DNA of 64,000 bases from Leptidea sinapis (lineage: Eukaryota > Arthropoda > Insecta > Lepidoptera > Pieridae). The stretch is from NCBI RefSeq assembly GCF_905404315.1, contig NC_066310.1, forward strand, positions 744,001 through 808,000. Reading direction: 5' to 3'. Positions 10,745-23,737 of this stretch are shown one piece after another (the stretch's first letter is position 1; every line of letters begins with the position of its first letter). Under the pieces are notes generated by a model. That model ran no database searches and had not been told where the DNA came from. It was given only the letters and a program-made list of their open reading frames with translations. Position numbers and translations under genes: made by a program.

Positions 10745-11960
10745 ACTTACTCATAAGATTGTATCATAAGGTTGTCGAGGTGAATGGCAGGAGATCTCCT
10801 GGCACTCCTCTCGGTATGGGGGTACCACAAGGGTCTATTCTTGGACCCTTCCTCTTCCTAATTTATATAAATGATCTACCCAACCTTGTAGAAAAAAAAC
10901 ACAAGGTGGTATTGTTTGCGGATGACACTTCACTTATGTTCAAAGTGAAACGAAGCCAAGTTTTATATGACGAAGTAAACAATGCTCTATCTGACATCGT
11001 GTACTGGTTTAGCGCCAATAACTTATTGTTAAATAATCATAACCCAAATTTATTAAATTCACCGCGCCAAATGTCAAAAATGTAGATGCGAATATTTTAT
11101 TAAATGGAGAGGTGGTAAAACCAGTGGAATCTGCTATATTTCTTGACATAACTCTTGATTCCAAATTGCAGTGGGGCCCCCATATTGAAGGATTGGCGAA
11201 TAGGCTTAGTTCTGCAGCATATGCGGTTAAGAAAATCAGACGGTTAACTGACATAGATACGGCGAGATTAGTATACTTTAGTTATTTTATTTTCATAGTA
11301 TTATGTCCTATGGTATATTGTTATGGGGCAGTGCGGCCGATATTAATACTATCTTTGTGCTGCAGAAGAGGGCTATTCGCGCGATTTATAACCTAGGTCC
11401 TAAAGAATCATTAAGAGAAAAATTTAAAGAAATAAACATTTTGACTGCTGCTTCTCAATACATTTTTGATAATGTTTTGTATGTTCATAAGGACATTGAG
11501 GAATTTTCTAGAAACTGTGACATTCATAATGTTAACACGAGGAACAAACATAAACTTGTTATGCCTACTACTCGGTTGGGTCGAGTTAGTAAGTCTTTTG
11601 TTGGGCGATGTATATGCTTCTACAATATGATCCCAGAAAATGTACAAAACAAATGTGTTACGAAATTTAAAAGAATTGTTAAAAAACGTTTGTGTGGGAT
11701 AGGTTATTATAGCATAAACGATTTTCTTAGTGACACCACGGACTGGGATTAAAGCGAACACCCTCAGGCTCTTTAATTATAAATGTTTATTGTACGATAT
11801 TACATTGTAATCCATATTTTATATAAAAAAAAAATCCCGCTGAGTTTCTTGCGCCCATTCTTCTCAGGTCTGAGGCAGTCTCTTTTGAATGGGTGGTAGA
11901 TTTTGACGTTCAATAAGTGATTATAAATCCTATTTTGAATTTGAATTTGAAATTTGAATT
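10745..11960 (+). pseudogene. 5'-truncated LINE (family B), reverse transcriptase C-terminal half
   Basis: The + strand encodes GVPQGSILGPFLFLIYINDL and VLFADDTSLMF (FADD catalytic box, about 10910-10940), then after a frameshift near 11045 the thumb region (ILLNGEVVKPVESAIFLDIT), and after another near 11290 SYGILLWGSAADINTIFVLQ to a stop after SDTTDWD (11752). The 3' untranslated tail has the phrase CCCGCTGAGTTTCTTGCGCC and ends in TTGAATTTGAA repeats. The endonuclease and the N-terminal reverse transcriptase are absent, and two frameshifts make it inactive. A second 3' end of the same family lies at 31880-32390. Confidence 0.8.
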
Positions 11961-14900
11961 TAATGGAGCAAGCTATTATTTTTACGGAAACGGGATTAAA
12001 GGTACGTCTCCCGAGCCAAAAATATATTTTTCGAGTGATACACTCTACTTTTCACCACCCACTACAAATTAAAAGGCGCCTCATAGTTAATTGTAATATT
12101 ATTGTATTTTCTTTGATTAACGCGAGTGTTACACATTTAAACAAAATACTTTTTTAAAGTATTAAAACGCATTAAATTGTAATTGTGTTTTGACATTAGA
12201 TTTTGCGTAAAAATTACATTTTTATTATTATTTTAGTTAAACGAAGATTACAGGATTATGGGTTTATATTGAATTCCCATAACTTTAGGATTATAATCAA
12301 TAGTTAAAAAAAAAGTCCACGTGTTCTAAAATATATCTTATGGGTGTCAAAAAATGTTTTTTAGTACAGTTGCTCAATAAGTGGCGATAGCGCCTGCAAT
12401 AGCAGGGACGTATAGCGTTTGGGATGTGTGCTATTACATACTCAAGCTATTTCTTTACCCCTTCCGAACTCGTTCTCTTTCCCAACTGTCAAAATAATGT
12501 CTATTAAGAAGAAAAAACCAACAACCAAGTTTTTACAAAAAAAAACAGTGTTTTTATGATTCATGCAAATATTTTTAAAAAGAAGCTACATATATTATTC
12601 AATATCAGATTTAATGATTTGATTCAATGAGCCTAACCTAAAGGTTTCATTTCATTTCATCTCATTAAATTTCATTTTCATTTCATATCAATAAACAAAA
12701 TCTACTGAAGACTTGGCTGTATAGGCATAGTCCCCTTGGCTACCCAGAAAGGGTGAAGAAAACAAAAAAAAATCTCTGCTTATATTCTTTTACGGTTAGC
12801 GCCATTTTCCAATAATTTTCTTTGCGAATTCAGTCGTTTGTTGCACAATTAATTAAGTTAATTATAACTTTTATGAGAAATAAATGATTAGTTTAAATTA
12901 GTTAAAAGTTTCTTGTGTTTTTATTATTCTATTAAATTGCTTCATTTTTTCGCAACTGTATTAAAATAGTTGTTCCGTACACGTGCGGAACCGTCATTGC
13001 TACTTGTTCAGGCAGGCTTTCCGCACTCGTAATGAAATATACTATTTAAATGTACATTGTATCTTGATTGTAACCAGTATGCCAAGCCCTAATCGTATCG
13101 ACGTTGCCAAACTTACACTTACAAAGTTAATAAAAGGAATACCTAGCACTTAACATATTTTTAATTGATAAGTTGGTAAGTGCAATCATTCGTAATTTCA
13201 AGCTCTTTATACGCAGCGTTGCCAAGTTTCTCGTAAAGGTGACATTGATATTTTCATAATTATTTCAATTATTTTGTATGAAAGATAAGAAACGCAGAAA
13301 AAGCATAATTAAAAAACAAACACCATTCGATTCTAATAAACGCTTTCGTTAATACCTTAGAGTTAGGGAGTTCAACATAAACTCGTTGTATATATAGAGG
13401 TGGAATAGAGAATAAGGTTGTTTGTAAATATAACACCAGAAGCTTTCAATGTCATTACTCATTTCATCAATATGCTCATAGACTGTGTTGTTGCTTGTAT
13501 GAATTGTTTTAATAATACCAGCTGCAGAGCTATGTAATACAGTTAATTCTTTAACGGCTGGCAATATTTATTGTTCTCAAATAGAATTTCCAATTTGGCA
13601 ATAAGTATCCAGACAATGTAAGACGCTCGTAAACCAGCATCATATTATCGTTGTGTCGTTGAAGCGAGACGTTTGTCGACTGTATTGAGTATCTTCTGAT
13701 CTTATTTTATTTAATTAAATTGCGTTACATGCGACTTAATCTTGTGTGTGTTTCAAAGTATTTCATAGATTTAGCTATTTGAAACAATTTTCAGTTAAGA
13801 ATAACGTTAATAATAATGAATCTCATTTAGTTAATGTTACAAAATAAAGTAATTCAATTTTAAAATCACAACCTACATAAATGAAAACTATCTACATTTT
13901 GTCGTCGGTGGTGATGATTAGAACCGTTCACTCTCACCACATTGCCCCCCGTTCTACCTCGCCCGCCATGAACTTTTATTTATAAGATTAGCAACTCTTT
14001 TTATGATTCCTGTTATTACAAGAGGATCATATATCTCTTCATTAAAAAAACCTCCAAATGACCCATAATTTTTTTTTCGCGCACATGGATCGCTTGTTGG
14101 CCGTATTCAACTCCTCTGTATCATCGGCTTTGAACAATCTTTATAACTGCCTTATTCATAATGGTTCGTATAACGATATTGGAATAGGTGCTAGTTTTGG
14201 CTACGACTCTATTAGGTGATTGTAATCCTACGCTCGTATGATTCCGTTTATTTACTAAATAAGATAAGCTTTGCAATAACATGATGCACTACCTGCGAGG
14301 ATATTTGTATCGTAACGTTGACGGTTTCGTATAAGGGAAATATTGATCTGCTAGTCACTATGCGACTCCTTTATCGTTCTCATTAGTTCAAGTTGGACAG
14401 AACGCTACCTATTGGTATCTACAACTGTGTGTATATTTGACAACTTCAGTCACTTCTGTGTGATGAAACCTATGTCCGTGAGTAATGAGCGGCGCGGTCT
14501 GTCGTGGGTCGTCGAGGGCGGCCAGGGACCAGATCGGGCGCGGTGCGGGGGCGCGGTACGGTGAAAACCTGACCACGTCACGTGGGTGATTGTTTCTATA
14601 TACATAATAATATGACTGTCACTTAATTATATCTGTACATAAAAGATATTTCAGACAAACTATTAAGGGGTGCATTCTTGACGCTAGAAGGATCTAGGAT
14701 TTAATTGTTATAGGAATAACAGTTAAATTTATCTGAGTGTTTTTTCACACAAATTTGTAAGGTACGTAATACACGTATTGAACAGTTTTTGAGTCGCGTC
14801 GTAAGTATTTTGTGATCACAGTGCTATCTCGACGTTCCGAAAACGTACGAACGGGAGAGATACAACTCGTCGACGATTTCAGTATATTTTTGGTGAAAAT

Positions 14901-15299
14901 GACAGTTTGGGTCAAATAAATTTCGAAATATTCCTCTGCTTTGTGTAAAAAAAATAAATATAATGTCAAAGCTTGTTAGAGTTAAGAGCTTTTGTCACTT
15001 CCATGAGAAATGAACATATTAATAATTAAAGGCATGTTTCAATATCACCTATGTTATTGAAATATACCTTTGAAGACTCGCCTTATAAGAAGTCTATGTT
15101 TTGGCATTTCTTATTTTGGGTTTTTATATATCTGAGCTCCCTCAAACGTGTATTACCTGTTTTCCGTAATTACTTTGTAACTATTTGCAGCTCAATATGA
15201 CTGGCTCTTCGAGTCACTATTCTGGTTAAATCTAAAAGTTAAGTAGGGATTATGAAACAATAACTTTACTACTCTATTTTGTGTTGTCTGTAGTTTACC
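11961..15299. other. Long non-coding stretch
   Basis: No gene is supported over 3.3 kb. It contains small repeat-like phrases (for example around 12640-12770) and one GC-rich block with CpGs at about 14488-14572 near an E-box-containing CACGTCACGTGGG, which could be regulatory but has no linked gene. Confidence 0.45.
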
Positions 15300-15610
15300 T
15301 TATTTCGACTTTGCAGTACATCCCCATAACTCTACTGTTTGTTTTTACTAGTGAGTTGTAAATTATTGTAAATCGGACACGGCGTGGAATGGATCTGACA
15401 ATGTTTCGTAACACACCAATTGGAGATGATAATTTTGTTCCAACTTTAGGCCTAGATATTTTTGTTCATGTTTTTGTTCGATTTGTAAATTATTGATTCG
15501 TAATTGTGTGAAAAGAGGAATAGTTTGGATTTGCTCTTCATGCTTTATTGCTTTAAAGATAATGCATGAAGAGGTTTTAGATATTATGTTTCTAGTTAGA
15601 TGGTTACTTT
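15300..15610 (-). pseudogene. LINE fragment (reverse transcriptase thumb), split by an insertion
   Basis: On the - strand the phrases TSSCIIFKAIKHEEQ and QKYLGLKLEQNYHLQ correspond to the region just after the YADD box in jockey/CR1-type reverse transcriptases. The matching upstream part (YGVPQGSILGPLSYLIYVN) lies at 16110-16310, so a single - strand LINE fragment was split by the + strand block at 15627-16090. Confidence 0.6.
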
Positions 15611-15626
15611 GAAAGTAGTGAAAACA

Positions 15627-16090
15627 TTTGACCGCGTGCAACGTAGAGCAGCTCGAATTGTCGGGGACCCAGTGCTCTGTGAACGGCTGGATCACTTGGC
15701 GTTGCGTAGAGAAGTCGCTTCATTGTGTGTCTTCTACCGCATTTATCACGGGGAGTGTTCCGAAGAGCTATTTAACCTGATTCCTGCCGCCGCATTCCAC
15801 TTTAGGATATCATCCTCACCATCTAGATGTGTGGCGCTCCTCTACAGTGCGTTTTTCAAGGAGCTTTCTTCCACGTACTACAAAGCTGTGGAATGAGCTT
15901 CCTTGTGCGGTGTTTCCGAGACGATACGACATAGGTACCTTCAAAAAAAGCGCGTACACCTTCCTTAAAGGCCGGCAACGCACCTGTGATTCCTCTGGTG
16001 TTGCAAGAGATTGTGGGCGGCGGTGATCACTTAACAACAGGTGACCTGTACGCTCGTTTGTCCTCTTATTCCATAAAAAAAAACAAGAAA
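15627..16090 (+). pseudogene. LINE family A 3' end
   Basis: The + strand encodes FDRVQRRAARIVGDPVLCER, then after a small rearrangement SFLPRTTKLWNELPCAVF to CDSSGVARDCGRR (stop at 16024-16026), then a T-rich 3' tail ending in an A run (about 16073-16084). Only the C-terminal domain is present. Its first 165 bp are inverted relative to 16345-16511, giving a potential long hairpin. Confidence 0.8.
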
Positions 16091-16109
16091 CAAGTTTATT
16101 GATTGATGT

Positions 16110-16310
16110 ATCAAAGAAAAAAAAGGCAAGTGTCCTCTGTCTATGCAAACCTATTTCATGAATGTTGTTGACATAAATTAAGTATGAAAGGGGTCCTAAG
16201 ATTGAGCCCTGAGGCACCCCGTATAAAGGCGATAAAGGCTTACGTTGGTGATTATCTATCTGGACAATTTGCTGTCGTTGACTCAAATATGATTCAAAAT
16301 TGAGTCATAT
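16110..16310 (-). pseudogene. LINE fragment (reverse transcriptase palm)
   Basis: On the - strand, PLYGVPQGSILGPLSYLIYV, then NIHEIGLHRQR, is a reverse transcriptase palm fragment of a different LINE from family A. It appears to be the upstream half of the fragment at 15300-15610. Confidence 0.6.
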
Positions 16311-19230
16311 TGTAACTTGTGGCGTGTCGTGCGAAGGTGAAATTCGGCGGCAGGAATCAGGTTGAACAGCTCTTCGGAACACTCCCCGTGATAAATGCGG
16401 TAGAAGACACACAATGAAGCGACGTCTCTACGCAACGGCAAGTGATCCAGCCGTTCACAGAGTACTGGGTCCCCGACAATTCGAGCTGCTCTGCGTTACA
16501 CGCGGTCAAATGGATCGAGCTGATACTGGGGTGCGCCAGACCAGAGATGACAGCAATACTCCATGTGAGGCCGGACCTGCGCTTTGTAGAGCGCTAGAAT
16601 GTGGGCCGGCTTGAAGTATTGCCGTGCTCTATTTATGACGCCCAGTTTCTTTGAAGCCAGTTTGGCTTTGCCCTCCAGATGGTCACGGAATTGGCAATTG
16701 CTCGAGATTTCGAGACCCAGTATTCCGATACTAGGCGAGGCTAGGTAAACGCGCAAACTTGAGTCTTCTGGGGGTTAAATTGGACAAGGTTCAACTTAAC
16801 CCATTCCGCGACCTTCTCGAGAGAGGACTCGATAGAAGACACAAGTTTCTCCCGGCACTGGTCGACGTTTTCCCGAGCGAGACCTGCATGGCCCGTGTAT
16901 ACGGCATCACCAGTGCTGTCGTCTGCATAGCAATGCATGTTGGCGGTGTCCATCATATCATTGATATGCAGAAGAAACAGCGTGGGAGATAGCACACAGC
17001 CTTGGGGCACTCCAGCGTTCACGGGCTTGGGATTCGAGAAATAACCGTCGATAACGACCTGTATGCTGCGCCCAGTGAGGAAGCTGGAGGTCCACTTGCA
17101 TAACCTCTCGGGAAGCCCAAGTGATGGAAGTTTTGCGAGGAGCGCCTTGTGCCATACACGATCAAAGGCCTTCGCTATATCCAGACCAACTGCCAGGCCT
17201 TCCCCCTTGCTTTCAATAGCCGCCGCCCATCTATGTGTTAGGTATACCAGAAGATCGCCAGTCCACCGACCATGGCGAAAGCCGTACTGCCGGTCGTTGA
17301 TCAACTGGTGACCCTCAAGGTATACCAAGAGCTGGCGGTTAATTATGCTCTCCATGATTTTGGAGAGTAGGGAGGTAATAGCAATAGGCCTGTAGTTTGC
17401 CGGATCCGAACTGTCTCCTTTTTTTGGGATCGGATGGACAAGGGCTGACTTCCATGAATCAGGGACTACGCCTTTTGAATAAGAGTGCCGGAATAGACGC
17501 GTTAGCACCGGCGTCAACTCAGGGGCACACGTTCTAAGCACGATTGGAGAAATGCCATCCGGTCCGCTCGACTTCCTGACGTCCAACGAAAACAGAGCTC
17601 GCCTAACAGTTTTCTGTCGGAACTGTACTTCAGGCATGGAGCTTTGACAGCGCGGGATGGTCGGCGGTGTTTTTCCGTTGTCGTCAAGAGTCGAGTTGGA
17701 GGCAAAAAGAGTACACAGGAGATCGGCTTTCTCTTTTGCCGTATGGGCCAGACGGCTGGTTGAAGTTACCAAGAGCAGCTTTCGACAACGACCAGAACTT
17801 GCGTGTTCCGGTCGGGTAACTGGAAAGCTGCTCGCCAATTTTGACGACGTGCTTCGATTTCGCACGGGCGATTTACCGCTTAAAAATCTGGAGGCACGGT
17901 TATATTTCCTCTTCAGAACTTTGCAGTTCGGATCCTTTGAGCCCAGCGCCGCAACCCAAGTTTGATACGCCTGTTTTTTGCAGTCAGATGCTGCTTTAAC
18001 TGACGCATCGAACCAGGGCTGTGATCTGCCACCGATCGGTACTACAGAGCTTGGTATAAAAATATCCATGCCCTGCAGTATCACATCGGTTACTGCAACG
18101 GCGCAGGCACTAGGATCATCCGAAGGGAAACAAACCCTGCCCCAAGGGTAGGATGCAAAAAAGGAACGCATCCTATCCCAATCTGCTGACTTGTAGTGCC
18201 AAACGCGGCGGGTCGTTGGTGGTCTGCGACGTTGGCGTCGGATAGGCACTACACTCCTGACCAGGCAATGGTCGGACGTTCCGAGAGGGGCGTCGACAGA
18301 GACCTGGTAACCATCGGGATGTGCAGTCAGCAGAAGATCTAATAAGGACGGCATGTGGCTATCCACATCCGGGAGCCGCGTCGGCAACTCAACCAATTGG
18401 GACAGACCATACGCCAATGCAAAATTATGCACAGATCGCCCTGCGTAGTCTGTGGTACGTGATCCAAGCCATTCGGCATTGTGCCCGTTGAAATCACCCA
18501 AGACTACGATTTCAGCGGAGGGGATCTGAGCAAGCACGTCATCAAACGCCGCTTCAACGCAGCCCATGAGGTGATCCGTTTCTGCGTTACTACTATGGGA
18601 CCTGTAGACACACGCATAGATGCGGACGCGGTCCTCTAAAACTACGCGGAGCCAGAGAGTAGACAGGCCCCTACCCTCAAAATTGCCGAGACGGCGACAG
18701 CAGATATCCTCCCTAATGTTCACACATACCCCGGCATGAGGCATTAAATTATGCTCAATTTTGTACCCGGGGTACGTTAAATATGACGTATCGCTAGGTC
18801 GAGATATCTGCGTCTCCGTAAGGAAACACAAGGCCGGCTGCGCCGTCTCAAGGTGGTGGTGGACGGCGTTTAAGTCGGAGTGAATTCCCGGGATGTTACA
18901 AAAGTCCATATTAAGCGTGGAGCGGGGTGCCGTGGTGTTGCTGCCCTGTTTGTCCTGTGACATACGCGGTACTGTGCCCTCCCCAGAATACGAGGGGCAG
19001 CCCGAGCGCGAATGCTCGGGGAGGGATTCTCCGGCTCTACAAGAGCCGGTACCCTCCTGGGGTAATTTCTCTTTAAATACCGCTCTCATATTTTGTTGGG
19101 GGGGGGGTCGTCTGACGTCATAAGACAGCAGCGTGACTCTCCCACTTTCAAAAAGCCCGTAGTCGCCTCTTACGACACCCTTGGACCTGGGACTACCCTA
19201 TTCTTTTTACGCCCCGGGGCAGCACAGGGC
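16311..19230 (-). mobile_element. LINE family A, long copy with endonuclease and reverse transcriptase
   Basis: A 782-codon open frame runs from 19089 down to 16741. The N-terminal third is an APE-type endonuclease (VVLGDFNGHNAEWLGS near 18500; DAPLGTSDHCLV near 18280, with the catalytic His). The C-terminal part is the reverse transcriptase (GPDGISPIVL, LDIAKAFDRVWHKALLAKLP, AGVPQGCVLSPTLFLLHIND, CYADDSTGDAV). It ends early: compared with 7181-7247, about 50 bp are missing at 16750, which creates a stop after VCAFT. The C-terminal domain then continues in another frame to about 16345, where the copy is cut. The 5' region (19100-19230) holds GTCGTAAGAGGCGACTACGG on the - strand, typical of the 5' ends of such elements. 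ORF1 was not seen. Confidence 0.9.
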
Positions 19231-19535
19231 AAAAAAGTCATTCCTGTGATACACAGATTTGCTAATTGAAAACTTCTGGTTTGTCACTGCTAGCACATTT
19301 TCCTTGGTAACAGCCGTCGAAGGACGACTATTTCTTACTTCCCCCCACGAAAGACGACCACGCTTAAATTTGTTATGCCAACGCTGAATGGTTGCTTTAG
19401 ATGGTCATGCTTCATCCATAATCGCCTTTTGAAGTAGATTAAATGTCTCGTCTGGTTTAAGGCCACATTTGAAATCAAAGAAAAAAAAGAATCATCGCAC
19501 GAAAATGTTCCAGACACATCGATCATACAAAAAAT
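19231..19535 (-). pseudogene. mariner-like transposase N-terminal fragment
   Basis: Read on the - strand: CGLKPDETFNLLQKAIMDEA, a stop codon, then PSKATIQRWHNKFKRGR and RPSTAVTKENVLAV. This is the helix-turn-helix region of a mariner transposase (the usual pattern is a short helix pair followed by W-x-x-x-F and RSGRPSTA). No catalytic domain follows, because the LINE at 16311-19230 abuts it. The internal stop shows it is dead. Confidence 0.65.
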
Positions 19536-21792
19536 TTTGCTGATATGATTTTTGAAATTCGAACAATGGTATTTTTACTCGTAAATAATCACATATTTTT
19601 AAATATTAACAATTAGTCAGGGCTATGTAACTTAATTGGATGTTATGTTGGGATAGAAAAATATTTTTGCTTTTTATATTAGTGTTATATGTCTTATGCG
19701 ATTGGATGCCAATTGGATTGTGTATAATTGTAGTTCACATTTATTTTGTTGTTCTATCTAACAAATAAAAAACATAATATAATAGACTAAAGAAGTTTGA
19801 ATAATGTACAATAAAAAGTGAGAATAAGTGACATACTTCCTAACCAAAAAAGATAATGCTGGTTGTGTCGGCTGCATTATAGATTAGAATATAAGGATGT
19901 GTTTATATAATATTATGTCATCATATGGCGCGCCCTACCCACGAGCCAAATAGTCAATAGATTATTTAATAAAGTTGACATCTTTTTTGCAAATCGTTGC
20001 GTCTTGAGACGTTCTGTAAATGAAAAACATGTGCATAATGATTTACATGCTTGGGGATGATAATTCAGGTTCATGATATAATGTATCTAGCTTCTGTAAA
20101 TCTGTTGCAACAATACCCTGACAGATACTTAGCTTGTTTTATTTTTATGAATGACTTGGCGTGGCTTCACAATGACGAAAGGAAAGCCGGAAAGATCATG
20201 AGGTTTATGGTGGGATAGTGATTAGTGAACAAGTGACAGAATGTCTAGACCACGAATGTAACGAAATTAGCAAGAAAAAGACAACCAGATTATAGTCTGT
20301 GGTGCCTTAGTGGTTCCTAAGTACTTCCAATGTTAAAGGATTATCTAGAAATGTAGAGATTCGAAGGTGAGGGAGCACTAGATGCTGTGGTTCAGTATTG
20401 TTCGGCTTAGAAAATTAAAAAGGAAATGGTAAACTTTGTCATTTCAAATGCAAACCTTAAATGTACATTTTGAGAAAATGATATAGTTTGATAACTGTTA
20501 CCAGATATTAATTATAAAACTGTTAAAGCACAAAAGAGGTTAGAAATATCCTAAAATCTTGTTTCAGATAATGGTCTAGTTTACTACTTCCACCGGAACT
20601 TTTCTGATTTATTTGAGTATCGTGTACATGATAGGTACTCATGTTTGTTTGTAACGCGTATCTAAAAATGTGAAAGTGTGTATCGTGCGCCTAGCAACTG
20701 TTCCGCCATGCCACAGTGCGCGGACGGCGGAGCTCGTCGTGAACAGTGTCGCTGTTAGCGTTATACGCAGTTGGATTACGCAGTTTTTTACAACGGCCGA
20801 CCTTGATACGTTGATACTGTTTACCAACATCGCCGTGCGCGCACTTGCCTATATAGCGCTCTATTTCCTTAGCAATAATGCCTGGTTTAACTTATCTATC
20901 ATTTTCGTTACTCATCTCGAGTCGAGTTCTTTCTACGATGTTCGGCCGCGCGAGGTCATTCACATGGCAGACTTGTTTATATGGACCTGCTAAATTGGCT
21001 GAACTTCAAATAACGTCAAAATGAGCATATTCTAATAGTTGCAACAAATTCTTTAAATTAGTATATGTTATGTGAGTGTTTTCGTGTAATGGTTTCGCGA
21101 TTGTGCGCTAGCATCAGGCATAATGGCTGATGCATTGTTTTTAAATACCTACTAGTCGATTTGAAAACAACATTGGGTTTGTTGACCTCATATAATATGT
21201 ATAACTGCTTGATGTTTAAATGAAACAATAATACGACGTCAGTTATAGTTGTAATTATTCAACTTTGTAGGCAACAATGGGCGTTAAAAGTATATTTAAC
21301 AGGTACAATCGTTTGCTATACAAGATATACTAATAAGTAAATAATATTATTAAAGGTTCCATTATATAATACGTCAGATCAATAAATAAACCAGTGTCAC
21401 CCATCAATATGCTTTTCCGCGAACGTCGTAACTGTTTCTCATGAGTGTACAATGTTTGTGTTCAGATTATTAATAACAAACAGTCGAAATTGTGGTAAAA
21501 TTATGATAAGAACAAATCGTAGTTTGTAACCAAATATATTTTGTATGTGTACATATTCACTGAATGCAGAGTAATATTTCTAAATCGTTCACTAACGACC
21601 GCTTTCCTATATTAGAAAACTCTTTCTAGCATCGCTTTGAGAGCCCTACTTTTGTATGTATACTAAAAATGTTAAACAGTGTAGTACTCTGAATAAATAT
21701 AATTGTAATATCTATTCCGATGTTATTTTTGTTATCAGCATCATCGATTTATCGATCCAAAGAGACTTGTATTTATAAAAAAAAATTAATAT
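19536..21792. other. Non-coding stretch
   Basis: No gene is supported. A 107-codon open frame at 20670-20993 lies in a locally GC-richer patch (20690-20850), but it resembles no family I recognise and shows no splice context, so it is not called. Confidence 0.45.
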
Positions 21793-22234
21793 ACCTCTTG
21801 TGCAAATCTTTACCTTTAATATTAATAAAATACTATTATTTATATGTGCTACCTATTGATAGGTTTTAGGTTATGTTTAAGTCAGTGCCAAGCCCTAAAC
21901 AAAATAAAACTTAATATTATAAACAGCTTACTTACTGTAATTATTTAGGTTGTCTGGCCATGCGTTTCTGTCCGCTTGGGTTGTTTTGTTTTAGCCGAAG
22001 CTTACCCGCTCAAAGTCACGCGTGGCGAGTGTAGGTTTATATTTTATATATTATTTATATAAATTTACCTTTATTACATTTGGCTTGGCACCGACTTTAA
22101 AGCTATCAATATGTAGCACATACAAATAATAGTATTTTATTAATATTAAAGGTAAAGGTTTGCATAAGAGGTGTATTAAATTAAAATTTTAGTTATTTGA
22201 TACTTTTCAGTTTTAGAAGTCGGTTTGTTTAAAC
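21793..22234. mobile_element. Foldback/MITE-like element, copy B
   Basis: This is the reverse-oriented partner of the element at 4586-4980. Arms contain TTTAATATTAATAAAATACT and, inverted, AGTATTTTATTAATATTAAA, and the centre holds TTGGGTTGTTTTGTTTTAGC and CTCAAAGTCACGCGTGGC, the reverse complement of the centre of copy A. It ends at GAAGTCGGTTTGTTTAAACG. It is non-coding. Confidence 0.6.
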
Positions 22235-22261
22235 GTAGTTTTTTTTATTTTTTTAATTTAG

Positions 22262-22800
22262 TGTCAGTTAATAATTTATTTATTTATTTATTGGTAATCA
22301 ACAGCGTTACAGTAAACGTTAATAGACAATAATATATAACATAATTCTTAAGGCCATTATAGATTACTCATATTGACAATATTATTTTACAATAGTTTTA
22401 CAACAAGATATATAACAGAACAACTACCTCTTGTGTTTCTTATTTACTGTGTGTATGTTTGTGTGTGGTTAGTAGATAACAATATGTATATATTTTAATC
22501 AAATGAGTAAGGCACTGCTTTAGACTGGTGTAAATTAATAATTTCACGCTTCAATTTATCCTTTTCTAACATGAAGATATCTAGAATATCATAGTTATTA
22601 TTGTAATTATTTTGAATCCTGCAAATAATCGAGTTTTTATAATAGTTCGTTTTGGTACGTGGTGCAACCAGGAGTTTCATATGACGTGTTCTATATTGTG
22701 GTACATTAAACGATAGGACACTTAATAATTCAGAACAGTTTGTATTGCCTGACAATAAATAATGTAGAAACATTACATCTTGTTGGTTTAATAATAATAA
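22262..22800 (-). pseudogene. LINE 3'-end fragment
   Basis: On the - strand the frame includes LNQQDVMFLHYLLSG, SELLSVLSFNVPQYRTRHM, LLVAPRTKTNYYKNSIICRI and FMLEKDKLKREI. That is the extreme C-terminus of a jockey/CR1-like reverse transcriptase, where a pattern of P-R-x-R-T-N-x-x-K-x-S precedes the stop. The 3' end lies at about 22265, in a TAAATAAATAAA-type tail (TTTATTTATTTA on the + strand). The insert is short and 5'-truncated, ending near a run of AAT repeats. Confidence 0.6.
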
Positions 22801-23737
22801 TAATAATATATAATTAACCTGAATGAAAACTCCAAAAAAAAACCGTACACAGAAAACAAATAATGTCATCCAAGTAGACGAAAGTTTTCATATAAATGTT
22901 CATAAAATGAAAACTACTGGGCCAAACTATCTAAAATTTTTATGGGACCAAATGGGAATAAATCTATTTCGCATCAATCAAAAGAAGAATTACGTAAATC
23001 GGATCATAAATCTCAGAGAAATCGGTTACATACGTAAAAAATAAAATACTGATCGAATTGATAACCTCCTCCTTTTTGAAGTCGGTTAAAATGTAAAAAA
23101 GTGTATCGCGTTGTGCATGCTTTCATTTAATACAAAGATAATGGTAGTATCAAGATGGCTTGTGAATATTTGCTGTATCGTGAATCTGAATTGTTCCCGC
23201 TTGTATGCATTCAAGCTTTGTTACATTATTCTCTACTACATACATATTTCTTTAAAATTTTATAGTCTATTATGAGCGCGACGCTCTTGCCATTGTACAT
23301 TTATTTCTATTTTATAAATAACTACTTCAAGCATTGCACATACAGAATGGGATTGAATTTGTCCAATTTATTTATAAATGATAATTATTGTTGATGTATA
23401 TCCATAGGTTCGCACTTACAGCATAACAGCTAGACTACAGATTTGTTAAAATAATTCTCCACGTTATTAATAAATCTGTTATTTATTTATTTATACTATA
23501 ATTCATTTACAGAAAGAATCTTAAATTAACATGTCCTGCAAAACTGTTTGGACAGTTTGACTGCAGGATCAAGTCTCTTGTCTTTCGAGCCGGATTATGG
23601 TTAAATAACAATGCACCGCGGCAATAGCAGTCGCTCACTAACTAAATGCATAATATGTGCAAACCTATGGTATAGTACAGTCGCCTGAAATTGCGTTAGT
23701 GAAGATGTGTTTGCTTTCATTTTATACATTGTCGCAG
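22801..23737. other. Non-coding sequence upstream of the first RanBP9 exon found
   Basis: It contains CCTCCTCCTTTTTGAAGTCGG near 23065, the end of another GAAGTCGGTT-type repeat (its inverse is at 4301-4345). The conserved SPRY-start exon expected just upstream of 23738 is not in this interval. Confidence 0.5.

Noticed and set aside
20670..20993. 107-codon open frame on the + strand
   Set aside because: No family resemblance, poor start context, no splice or promoter support; likely chance.
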